From: a virus
Reading direction: 5' to 3' (one strand)
IMG/VR virus record: IMGVR_UViG_3300024517_000001
Span: 1-56,497 of that record
Length of the DNA stretch: 56,497 nucleotides
Position 1 is the stretch's first letter. The number at the start of each line of letters is the position of its first letter. Both the position numbers and the translations under genes were made by a program. Shown here one piece after another: positions 25,686 through 33,548 of this stretch. The notes under the pieces were generated by a model that worked only from the letters and a program-made list of their open reading frames with translations, was not told where the DNA came from and made no database searches.

Positions 25686-28600
25686 ATGCCTCCACAAATA
25701 GATTATACAAAATGGGGTGAAGCTGTAGAGCAACAACAAACTAAACCTATTGATTATACTCAATGGGGTGAAGCTGTTGATACACAAAAACAAACCCAAC
25801 CTCAACCTCAACAACAAACTAAACCTATTGATTATACTCAATGGGGTGAAGCTGTTACCACAACAGAGGTTGAACCTGTAGAAACTCCAGACGAAATGGA
25901 TGAAGATGTACTCGACACTAACAAACAGTGGCTGAGTAATGCTGCCATAATCTATCAAGCTGAAGAAGGAGAGAAGTGGAAAGGTTCTCAGAAAGCTCTC
26001 TCTGATTGGATGAAGGATAGACATTCAAAACTCAATTGGGATATTACCAATATGGGTATGACAGCCTATAATATGGATCAGCTAACTGAGGAACAGAAGA
26101 AAGCTTGGCTGGAATCCACAACTCAATACTCAGATACAGCTACAGATTGGTCACAATTTGGAAGAGGTCTATATCATACCTTAACAGATCCTGTTACTCT
26201 ACTTAGTATAGCTACTGGTATTGGTGCGCCTCTCTTATTTGGTGGTAAGGTAGCTGCTGGAGCAGGACTTAACTTTCTAGGTAAAACTCTTTATAAAAAT
26301 AATCTGAAAGATGCCCTTATAAAGAAAGGAGTTAGTGCAAAGCTGGCTGAACAGGCATCCAAGAAAGGATCAACAAAGGGAATAAAGAAAGCTGTTCTAG
26401 GAAAAGCCAGAAAGGAAGCTGCTAAAACAACTGCTAAATACTCAGGACTATATGGAGCAGTAGAAGGTGCTGCTTATATGACAGCAGAAGATATAGGTCA
26501 ACAAGCTTTAGATCTTGGTCTGGATGTAGACAGAATGAAATTTGTTGAAGCTGTTAATGAAGGAGCAAGTTACGAACAGGCTATGGAGATAGCCAATAAG
26601 ACTGATTTTGATTATGGTCAGATGGCAACAATGGCTGGAGCAGGTGCTTTATTTGGGGGAGTTATGGGAGGAGGGCTTACCAGACTCGCTGAAAAGATAG
26701 GGAGAAAGTCAGCCTTACAGAAGGCAGGATGGGAAGGACCAGAAGGAGAGGTCCAGAAGGTAAGTGAGGCTTCCATACTTATAGGATCAAAAGATACTCC
26801 TAATAATATTATAACTAAAGTAAACGAAGTAAAAGATAAGTTAGAAGTAGATGGTACAGTAACTGTAGATGTATCTAAATCCAGAAAAGATTTGGCTGAT
26901 GAATTAAGGGAAATGAAAAAGACAGATGAATGGAAGGATATGACTCCCAAACAAAGGAGGGAGTGGAGAACTAATGCTCGTAAAGGACATGTAGAAAGGG
27001 AAGTAACTGTACAAGATACATTTGAAAATGAAGGTATTGTACTAGAACCTGTAAAAGGACAAAGAGGAAAGTATGTAGGAAGAAAGATTACAGAGGAAGT
27101 AACAGAGGAAGGAAGCGGAATAGGAGATCAAAGAAAAGTTGGAGAAAGAATTGTAGCTAAATTTAAAGGAGAATTTTTTGATGATGGGGGTACTAATAAT
27201 GCTGTAAAATTAGCTAGAACCAGAAAGGATTCTGCCTTTAGAGCCATTGAAAGAAATGTAGAAGGATTATTAAAAAAGTATTCTAAAGCTATTCAAAAGA
27301 ATTATGAACTTCCTTTAAGAAAAATTCCTAAAGAATTAAATAAGGTATTAGATGATGCCTTCAGAGGAGATGCAACACAACTTGCCAAGCTTGAAAGTGA
27401 AGCTCCAGAAACTGCTACTGTAATAAAAGAAATGAGGGAACAAATTAAATTTCTTCAAAGGCAATTGGTTGAGGAAGATCCTACAACTGGAAAAAAATTA
27501 GGAATTATAAAAGAAGGAAAAGCAGGTGAAGAACTTGAAGCCAAGATTGTAGCTTCCATGACTGATACAGGTAAACCTACTCTCTATGTTACTCGTAAGT
27601 ATCAGATGCATGATAATCCTAAGTGGACAAAGTTTTTAAATAAAACAGATGAAGGTGCTAAAATAAGAGAGAGAGCCAGAAATTTTATTAAATTACAGGC
27701 TGCTTCTCGTCACCCGGCACTTGGGGCTGTCCTAAAGAAAAATGCTTCACAAAGAACAGTAGAAGATAAGCAGATCCTTGAATCCTATATGGGTACAGAT
27801 GGTTATGTAGATAATGTAATTACTGATATTCTTAAAATGAATGATGAATCAGATTTAATTACTGTATTTTCTAAAGAATACAATAAGAAAAATAGTTTAT
27901 ATGATAATGCTTCTGATATTTTAAAGAGAAGGCAAGATATTCCAAAAGAGATACGTGAGTTGATGGGAGAATATGATAATCCTGTTTCAAATTATGCCAA
28001 TACAGCAATGAAAGTGTTTCAGACTATTGAAGACTTTAAGTATGAAAAACAAATTGCAGATGCTATTAAACTGGGAGACATAGCAGGAACAGCTACTCGT
28101 AAACTTCCTTCAGAAGGAATAACAGTTCCATTAAGATCGAGCCTTCCACCCACAAAAGGAGTAGTACAACCTTTAGAGGAAGCAGCAGGTATAGTGAAAC
28201 CTCTGGCAGGAATAAAGGAGGGCGATCAAATGTATGGTACAAAAGAAGTCGCTGCCTTTATTGCCAATGGAAACGAAATGGCAATATCTTTTCCTAAATC
28301 TATACAGACATACCTGATGTTGCAAGGACATTCCAGAGCAGCTAAAACAATCTGGAGTGTAACATCTACAGCCAGAAACTTCCTTAGTGGTGGATGGATG
28401 GCTCTTGGAGCAGGATACCTGAACCCTAAACATCTGAAAGAAATTCCCAGAGTCTTCAGAGGAATGTATCTTAAATCTAATGAAGCTCTTAACATTGATA
28501 TGGAAAGAGGACTAGCTCTGGGTATTATACAGAGTGGTACAGATATAGGATCATTCAGGGGAGCTATGAAGGATGCTGGACAAGAATCTTTTTGGGATCT

Positions 28601-30173
28601 TACCTCTCCTCTTTATAAAGGAGAAAGAAGTCTAATAGATAGAGCTAAGAGTGCTAATACTACTGCTGCTAAATTCTATCAGTCAATGGATGATATGTGG
28701 AAACAGTATGCCTTTATGAATGAGAAGGGAAACTACAGACAGATCCTTATAGATCAAGGTGTTAATCCAGAAGAAGTTACCAGAACTCTTAGATCAACAG
28801 ATGGTCTTCCAATTGAAATAACTAAACTAGATGAAGCTGCTGCTGAAGCTGTAAATAAACATATGCAGAATTATGCAGGTGTGCCTAAGTTTATCAGGCG
28901 TATGAGGCTTGCTCCTTTTGCTGACTTCCTTGCTTTTAAATCAGAGATGCTCAGAACACAGAAGAATATAATTAAGTCTGCCTTCAATGATATTAAAGAT
29001 GGAAGTATCCAGATAAAGAAGGGAGAAAGAAATGCAGATGGTTCTCTGAAAGGAGTAGCCCAAAGAAATCTGGGACTTAAGAGAGCAGGATCTTTCCTTG
29101 CTGCTCAAAGTGCTGCTCCTGCACTAGCCACTACTTCGGCTCAATTGTGGGGAATGAATGAAACTTTGGAAGGACAGGATACTACAATAAAAGCTGGAAC
29201 AGAAGCCTTTGAACAGGAGTATAATAAGGGAGCTAACTTCTTCTATATGGGGAAACCAGATGAGAAAGGAAAAGGAAGAAGAATAAATATTAGTTATATT
29301 AATCCTTGGTCACCTATGCAAGATCCTATTATGGCAGGATTTAGAGCTTTAAATCGTGGAGAATATGTAGATGGTGTAGTAGAAGAAGCAGCTTATAGGG
29401 CTGTTGTCGAACCTTTACGAGATGCCTTTGGTCCTTCAATGGTAATGTCTGCTATCTCTCAATTTATGAATAATGTAGACGACTATGGAAACCCCATCTT
29501 TGATGACGTTACACAAACTACTGGTCAAAATATAGCGAATGGAATGTCTACTTTCATGCAAGCTTTTGAACCGGGAGGAGTAAAAAGTATTAGGGATATC
29601 TACCAAACCTACAACCTAATGGATCAAGATAAAAAGTTTGGTGTTGCTAAGAAAGGAAGAGAACGATATCGAGATGATGCTTGGATAGCTTTGTCAGGTG
29701 TTAAACCAGAACGATATGATATTAGTCAGGCTCTATCTTTTAAATTGTATGGATTAAAAAGAGATATGGGAGCTACAGATAAAATATTTAAGAATGCTTA
29801 CCAACAAAGAAGTCCTATCTCTGTAGATGAATTGGTAGATGCCTATAGTCAGGGAATGGAAAAACAGTTTGCCTTAGCTACCGAAATGTTTGACTATATT
29901 TCCAAAGCCAAGAGTGCAGGTCTGAGTAATAAGCAAATCATTAATGCAGTAACAGAGAATGGTTTATTCGGGAGTAGGCTGGATAATAAAGTACTTCATA
30001 ATATGGTTAAGAAGGGTGTCTTTGTTCCTCAACAGCCTTTAAAGAAAGATGTTTATTTATGGGGAATATCTACCCAAAAAAGAACAGGACAGAAACCTCC
30101 TATCAGGGAAGCCCAGAGAGAACTCATGAATGTCTATCGTTCCTATGTGGGCAGTAGAACTGGTGTGCGGTAA
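25686..30173 (+). CDS. Giant internal virion / DNA ejection protein 2
   Basis: 1495 residues, the longest gene. The N-terminus carries three copies of IDYTxWGEAV at residues 5-14, 22-31 and 48-57, spaced by Gln/Pro linkers. Residues about 165-200 and 240-345 contain Gly/Ala-rich hydrophobic stretches that could enter membranes (GALFGGVMGGGLTRLAEKIG). The C-terminal 600 are helical. Length and position (last structural gene) fit the T7 gp16-type ejectosome proteins that cross the cell envelope; I do not see a clear transglycosylase motif. Confidence 0.7.
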   Translation: MPPQIDYTKWGEAVEQQQTKPIDYTQWGEAVDTQKQTQPQPQQQTKPIDYTQWGEAVTTTEVEPVETPDEMDEDVLDTNKQWLSNAAIIYQAEEGEKWKGSQKALSDWMKDRHSKLNWDITNMGMTAYNMDQLTEEQKKAWLESTTQYSDTATDWSQFGRGLYHTLTDPVTLLSIATGIGAPLLFGGKVAAGAGLNFLGKTLYKNNLKDALIKKGVSAKLAEQASKKGSTKGIKKAVLGKARKEAAKTTAKYSGLYGAVEGAAYMTAEDIGQQALDLGLDVDRMKFVEAVNEGASYEQAMEIANKTDFDYGQMATMAGAGALFGGVMGGGLTRLAEKIGRKSALQKAGWEGPEGEVQKVSEASILIGSKDTPNNIITKVNEVKDKLEVDGTVTVDVSKSRKDLADELREMKKTDEWKDMTPKQRREWRTNARKGHVEREVTVQDTFENEGIVLEPVKGQRGKYVGRKITEEVTEEGSGIGDQRKVGERIVAKFKGEFFDDGGTNNAVKLARTRKDSAFRAIERNVEGLLKKYSKAIQKNYELPLRKIPKELNKVLDDAFRGDATQLAKLESEAPETATVIKEMREQIKFLQRQLVEEDPTTGKKLGIIKEGKAGEELEAKIVASMTDTGKPTLYVTRKYQMHDNPKWTKFLNKTDEGAKIRERARNFIKLQAASRHPALGAVLKKNASQRTVEDKQILESYMGTDGYVDNVITDILKMNDESDLITVFSKEYNKKNSLYDNASDILKRRQDIPKEIRELMGEYDNPVSNYANTAMKVFQTIEDFKYEKQIADAIKLGDIAGTATRKLPSEGITVPLRSSLPPTKGVVQPLEEAAGIVKPLAGIKEGDQMYGTKEVAAFIANGNEMAISFPKSIQTYLMLQGHSRAAKTIWSVTSTARNFLSGGWMALGAGYLNPKHLKEIPRVFRGMYLKSNEALNIDMERGLALGIIQSGTDIGSFRGAMKDAGQESFWDLTSPLYKGERSLIDRAKSANTTAAKFYQSMDDMWKQYAFMNEKGNYRQILIDQGVNPEEVTRTLRSTDGLPIEITKLDEAAAEAVNKHMQNYAGVPKFIRRMRLAPFADFLAFKSEMLRTQKNIIKSAFNDIKDGSIQIKKGERNADGSLKGVAQRNLGLKRAGSFLAAQSAAPALATTSAQLWGMNETLEGQDTTIKAGTEAFEQEYNKGANFFYMGKPDEKGKGRRINISYINPWSPMQDPIMAGFRALNRGEYVDGVVEEAAYRAVVEPLRDAFGPSMVMSAISQFMNNVDDYGNPIFDDVTQTTGQNIANGMSTFMQAFEPGGVKSIRDIYQTYNLMDQDKKFGVAKKGRERYRDDAWIALSGVKPERYDISQALSFKLYGLKRDMGATDKIFKNAYQQRSPISVDELVDAYSQGMEKQFALATEMFDYISKAKSAGLSNKQIINAVTENGLFGSRLDNKVLHNMVKKGVFVPQQPLKKDVYLWGISTQKRTGQKPPIREAQRELMNVYRSYVGSRTGVR

Positions 30174-30535
30174 TGCTAGAACTAGGACCAAGAGAACTCC
30201 TGACATTTGGGATAGTGCTGGCTGGTGTAGCTACTACATGGGGAGTCCTGAAAGCTACCATTAGATCTATTATAAATCAACTGGATAGTATGAAACAAAA
30301 CGTAACAGAAATATTTACCCGGATAGATAAGGTAGAAGCAAGACAAGCTGTTGCTCTATCCTCTATTGATGTCATGGCAAAGGACATACTCTCTCCTCAA
30401 ATTCTGAAGGAAAGATCTGAGAGAGATGGAGCTATTGAAATGAGACTAGCAGCTATTGAAAAAGATCTGGATAGGTTCTATCGAATGCATAATGGAACAC
30501 ATCCCCCACCAACCAAAGAAAAGGAAGAAGAATAA
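30173..30535 (+). CDS. Membrane-anchored coiled-coil protein (lysis-associated)
   Basis: 120 residues. A membrane segment (LLTFGIVLAGVATTWGVLKA, about 9-28) is followed by a heptad-like coiled coil (MKQNVTEIFTRIDKVEARQA) and a charged C-terminus. This build is that of an inner-membrane spanin or a small holin-like protein. It overlaps the previous stop by one base (TAATG) and the next gene start by one base. Position before a peptidoglycan peptidase supports a lysis role. Confidence 0.55.
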   Translation: MLELGPRELLTFGIVLAGVATTWGVLKATIRSIINQLDSMKQNVTEIFTRIDKVEARQAVALSSIDVMAKDILSPQILKERSERDGAIEMRLAAIEKDLDRFYRMHNGTHPPPTKEKEEE

Positions 30536-30912
30536 TGTGGCAGTACTTTAGTGTTGAAGAACTTAAGTGCAAAGGTACAGATGAATGTCAGATGGACACA
30601 GAATTTATGAAAAAGCTTGAAGCTTTGCGGAGGGAATTTAATCAGCCTATGATCATAACTTCAGGATACAGACATGAATCTTATAATCAGGTTATAGGAG
30701 GATCTAAAAACTCTCCACATTTATACGGTAAAGCAGTTGATGTCTTGGTCAGTGGTAAGACTGCCTATAGATTAATGAAGTTAGCTATCCAACATGGCTT
30801 CACTGGCATAGGAGTATCTCAAAGAGGACCACATGAAGGTAGGTTTCTACACATAGATACTATGGATAGTAGTAATATACATCCCAGACCTTGGATATGG
30901 AGCTATAAATAG
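30535..30912 (+). CDS. Peptidase M15 family endolysin-like enzyme
   Basis: 125 residues, one domain. Family M15_3 (VanY/D-Ala-D-Ala carboxypeptidase-like) is indicated by H62-x6-D69 in SPHLYGKAVDVLV and by H106 in RFLHIDTM, the zinc ligands. It would cut cross-link peptides of peptidoglycan, at lysis or at entry. There is no signal peptide, so it needs a holin to reach the wall; the candidate holin is encoded on the other strand (32419-32820). It is the last plus-strand gene and its TAG abuts the TAG of the convergent gene. Confidence 0.85.
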   Translation: MWQYFSVEELKCKGTDECQMDTEFMKKLEALRREFNQPMIITSGYRHESYNQVIGGSKNSPHLYGKAVDVLVSGKTAYRLMKLAIQHGFTGIGVSQRGPHEGRFLHIDTMDSSNIHPRPWIWSYK

Positions 30913-31230
30913 CTAATTAATAAATGTAAATGTATTATTTATTTTATCAACCGCTAACAATCTAATTCCTAATTCTCTCTGCTTTTGTTTTATATAAGGA
31001 AGATCAGTTACTTCTGTACCATCTCGTCTTATTCTACTGCTACAAGTCTTAACATCTATTTTTAATATTTCTTGAGTTTCCACATTATAAGCAATTATAT
31101 CTATTGGTCCTGAACAACATTCATTACGAAATACTTCATATCCTTGTTCCAATAGCCATACTACTGCTTTATGTTCTGATATATCTCCAGATCTATTTTG
31201 TGAAAACACGATTTTCATCCTACGGGCCAT
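30913..31230 (-). CDS. Holliday-junction-resolvase-like PD-(D/E)XK nuclease
   Basis: 105 residues. Motif residues of the Hjc/PD-(D/E)XK fold are visible: E19 in the first helix, D44 in GPIDIIAY, and D59-V-K61 in ILKIDVKT. By family it would cleave branched or specific DNA, probably resolving replication junctions before packaging. It is the last gene of the minus arm, directly after TerS. Start at 31230, but a Met at residue 5 is possible. Confidence 0.7.
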   Translation of the reverse strand: MARRMKIVFSQNRSGDISEHKAVVWLLEQGYEVFRNECCSGPIDIIAYNVETQEILKIDVKTCSSRIRRDGTEVTDLPYIKQKQRELGIRLLAVDKINNTFTFIN

Positions 31231-31236
31231 ACAGCC

Positions 31237-31767
31237 TCATACAGGAGAAGTAGCCTCTTCAGGCTGGGGTAGGTCCAGAGACTCCTCTACACCCCCCTCA
31301 GTGACGCTCTCTGGCTCTCCATTTTCCTCATCATCCTCATAAATCGTAAAGTCACACTTAGATAGAAGGTCTAATACCTTTTCTTCTCCTAAAACGTTAA
31401 GACATCCTACAATTGCACCTTCTAAAGTTTCTTCATCCAGATTAATGTTAACATCTGAGTTAGCTCCCCTCACTCTGGAGAGTAATTCAAGAGCTTTGAT
31501 TGCACTATTGGTATGTCCATTTGCTTTGGCATAGGTATACTGACTTTCTATTTCTTCTATAACATTAACATTTGTTTCAAGCTCTTGTTCAAGATCTTTT
31601 ATTCTTTCTGTAATCTCATCTGACTGAAGTAATCTATATCCCTGATTGTAGGCAGATGCTTTTGCATAACCTGCTGCTCTAGCTGCTTCAGTAGCATTCC
31701 TGTGAAGAACATAAGCTTGAGCAAACTTTTCCTGTTTATCATTTAACATAATAAGATACCAATCCAT
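31237..31767 (-). CDS. terS: Terminase small subunit
   Basis: 176 residues (170 if the second Met, at 31749, is used). The N-terminal part (LNDKQEKFAQAYVLHRNATE, then AARAAGYAKASAYNQGYRLL) is the DNA-binding helix-turn-helix of the Terminase_2 family. The middle is coiled coil for oligomerisation, and the acidic tail would contact the large subunit. It would recognise the packaging site. It is encoded on the opposite strand and some 30 kb from terL. A second copy of its N-terminal domain is fused to a GIY-YIG nuclease at 42077-42724. Confidence 0.85.
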   Translation of the reverse strand: MDWYLIMLNDKQEKFAQAYVLHRNATEAARAAGYAKASAYNQGYRLLQSDEITERIKDLEQELETNVNVIEEIESQYTYAKANGHTNSAIKALELLSRVRGANSDVNINLDEETLEGAIVGCLNVLGEEKVLDLLSKCDFTIYEDDEENGEPESVTEGGVEESLDLPQPEEATSPV

Positions 31768-31993
31768 TAATTAATAAGACAAGAGAGACAGCATTGATTA
31801 CAAGTAATGCTCTGTCATTCCAGATGATAGCTACAATAAACCATCCAAACATTCCAATGGCATGAACCATCAGGTTAAGAGGGTAGATGTTATTGCTGGT
31901 CAGGATAACTCCTCCTACCAGTATGATTGAAGCTATCCATTTAATATACCAATCAAGAGTATGAGTTGGTGTTTGTTTAATTAATTTAGTCAT
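31739..31993 (-). CDS. Small membrane protein
   Basis: 84 residues from the ATG at 31993, overlapping the previous stop (ATGA). Three hydrophobic segments (IASIILVGGVILTS; LMVHAIGMFGWFIVAIIW; LLVINAVSLVLLINGLV) separated by WNDR. This pattern, with SNNIYPLN and GW..VAIIWNDRALL, occurs in unnamed phage membrane proteins (DUF6552-like as I remember). Possible lysis or envelope role, unproven. Confidence 0.7.
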   Translation of the reverse strand: MTKLIKQTPTHTLDWYIKWIASIILVGGVILTSNNIYPLNLMVHAIGMFGWFIVAIIWNDRALLVINAVSLVLLINGLVSYYVK

Positions 31994-32319
31994 ACCTGAA
32001 AACTTTCTCCGCATCCACACATGGATTCTACATTAGGGTTATCAATCATAAGACGCTGACCAAAGATGTCCTTCTTATAGTCCACCGTCATTCCTGCTAC
32101 ATAAACACTGGAGATATTATCGATAACAAGTTTACCTGTATCCAGATCTATAATGAAGTCATCGATAATGTCATCGAACTCTTCCTCAGTGACAAGCTGC
32201 CAATCATAGGTAAAGCCAGAGCATCCTCCGCTGTTAACTGCTAGTCGAATAGCAGCTACCTTATTCTCTGCAACAACAGAGGATAGGTGTATGTCTGCGT
32301 TGTCAGTCAGCTTTATCAT
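31990..32319 (-). CDS. A-type iron-sulfur carrier (IscA/HesB/ErpA family)
   Basis: 109 residues. The three conserved Cys of the family are present: C33 in SGGCSGFTY and C101/C103 in the C-terminal MCGCGESF. It would deliver Fe-S clusters to apo-proteins. Within the phage the Cas4-like exonuclease with a Cys cluster (40041-40901) is a possible client; this is inference. An unusual auxiliary metabolic gene sitting between lysis and packaging genes. Confidence 0.9.
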   Translation of the reverse strand: MIKLTDNADIHLSSVVAENKVAAIRLAVNSGGCSGFTYDWQLVTEEEFDDIIDDFIIDLDTGKLVIDNISSVYVAGMTVDYKKDIFGQRLMIDNPNVESMCGCGESFQV

Positions 32320-32419
32320 CTTTCTTACCTGAGAAATATTTAGGGTTACCTGTACCTGACAGCTTTTTATTTAGCCAGATACAGAACCTCCACTGCAATT
32401 TATAAAGCCACTTAAGCAT
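32303..32419 (-). CDS. 38-residue basic Trp-rich peptide
   Basis: The ATG at 32419 shares a base with the holin stop (TAATG), so it is translationally coupled. The peptide reads MLKWLYKLQWRFCIWLNKKL and ends in a charged tail, an amphipathic basic helix. It overlaps the Fe-S carrier start by 17 bases. No family; could be a lysis accessory. Confidence 0.5.
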   Translation of the reverse strand: MLKWLYKLQWRFCIWLNKKLSGTGNPKYFSGKKDDKAD

Positions 32420-32820
32420 TACTTCATATTATTTCTTTGTATACCCTTGAACTTTTCAAAAGATCTCATAGATCCAAGACCTAGTAAGGATAAAGTTAAC
32501 GGCATTAAACCTTCTGTTTCAAAAAGTGGGAGCATAAGTTCTGATCCACTAACTGCAAGTATCCATGCAGCTACAGGCTGAAAGACAAACTGCCAACCCA
32601 GACCAAAGGCACATATCCACATGATGGCTGGCCTAGCTCCTGCAATAAACACACTGGAATGTTTTGCTTGCTCAAGGTTTGTTTGTGCCTGAGCCAGATC
32701 CAGTGATATAATTTGTGACTTAAGTTCTGATTCAAGTTTTCTCTTTAAATCTTTATCTTCAACAAACTTATCAAGAACTTTACCTGCTACTCCTACTACT
32801 GATTCTACTATTCCTAACAT
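32419..32820 (-). CDS. Holin (3TM type)
   Basis: 133 residues. An amphipathic N-terminal coiled coil is followed by the motif SSVFIAGARPAIMWICAFGL, then WQFVFQPVAAWIL and the end LMPLTLSLLGLGSMRSFEKF. This is the pattern of the 3TM phage/GTA holin family (PF11351). It would permeabilise the inner membrane and release the endolysin. GGAGG ribosome site; overlaps the methyltransferase stop by 7 bases. Confidence 0.85.
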   Translation of the reverse strand: MLGIVESVVGVAGKVLDKFVEDKDLKRKLESELKSQIISLDLAQAQTNLEQAKHSSVFIAGARPAIMWICAFGLGWQFVFQPVAAWILAVSGSELMLPLFETEGLMPLTLSLLGLGSMRSFEKFKGIQRNNMK

Positions 32821-33548
32821 TCTTCTGCCTCCTCCTTTTGAAATTGTATTATTCTGGGGTAACTATCTATCTGATATCCTTTCGTTAGAACATGATCAAC
32901 ATCATCTTCAAAGAAGCCATTAAAGAAAGGATAGATAATAAGATCTTTATGGTTGCGACTTTCATGTGCCAAGAATTGTAACCAATCCTGATGATGGAAT
33001 ACTGAGACATGAACATTCGTACCATCTTTGAATTTTTTCACAGCTTCATAGCAAGCTACATTTACAAAGACCATCTTCTTGGCATAGGAAAATATTTCTC
33101 TGATGACCCATCCCAGATCTTCTTCAGGTACATGTTCCATAACATCAGTACATATAACTGCATCATACTTCTCTGTAGGTAGTGTTTTAAAATCTTCATA
33201 ACCGGGATCGTAGAGATGGTATGAATCCAGATTCCAGAAATAAGGAAGAGGTTCCTTTATAACATCTGTTACACTTTCAAAGTGTTCCTGCATATAAAGA
33301 TGTCCCTTCCCACATCCGTAATCAAGTAAGGTTTTACAATTGTTACCTTCCAGAAAATTTTTAATATAACTTACATACTTGACAAGACTTCTGCCATTAA
33401 AGATACCATACCCAGAATCATGCATGTCTTTGTATTCTTTTAGAAGAGATCTATATCTTTTGGAAGGATTATCTCTACTAAGTTTTGGATCAAAAGATAT
33501 AGGCTTACGATTAACTGTTTTACCTACAACTTCAATATCACTTGGCAT
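32814..33548 (-). CDS. SAM-dependent methyltransferase
   Basis: 244 residues from the ATG at 33548, with GAGGAG eight bases upstream inside the preceding gene. Class I methyltransferase motif I is DYGCGKG (76-82), followed by DAVICTDVMEHVP (motif II region with the acidic residue and EH). The substrate is likely a sugar or small molecule, since it is in one operon with sugar-transfer genes. Overlaps both neighbours. Confidence 0.85.
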   Translation of the reverse strand: MPSDIEVVGKTVNRKPISFDPKLSRDNPSKRYRSLLKEYKDMHDSGYGIFNGRSLVKYVSYIKNFLEGNNCKTLLDYGCGKGHLYMQEHFESVTDVIKEPLPYFWNLDSYHLYDPGYEDFKTLPTEKYDAVICTDVMEHVPEEDLGWVIREIFSYAKKMVFVNVACYEAVKKFKDGTNVHVSVFHHQDWLQFLAHESRNHKDLIIYPFFNGFFEDDVDHVLTKGYQIDSYPRIIQFQKEEAEEC

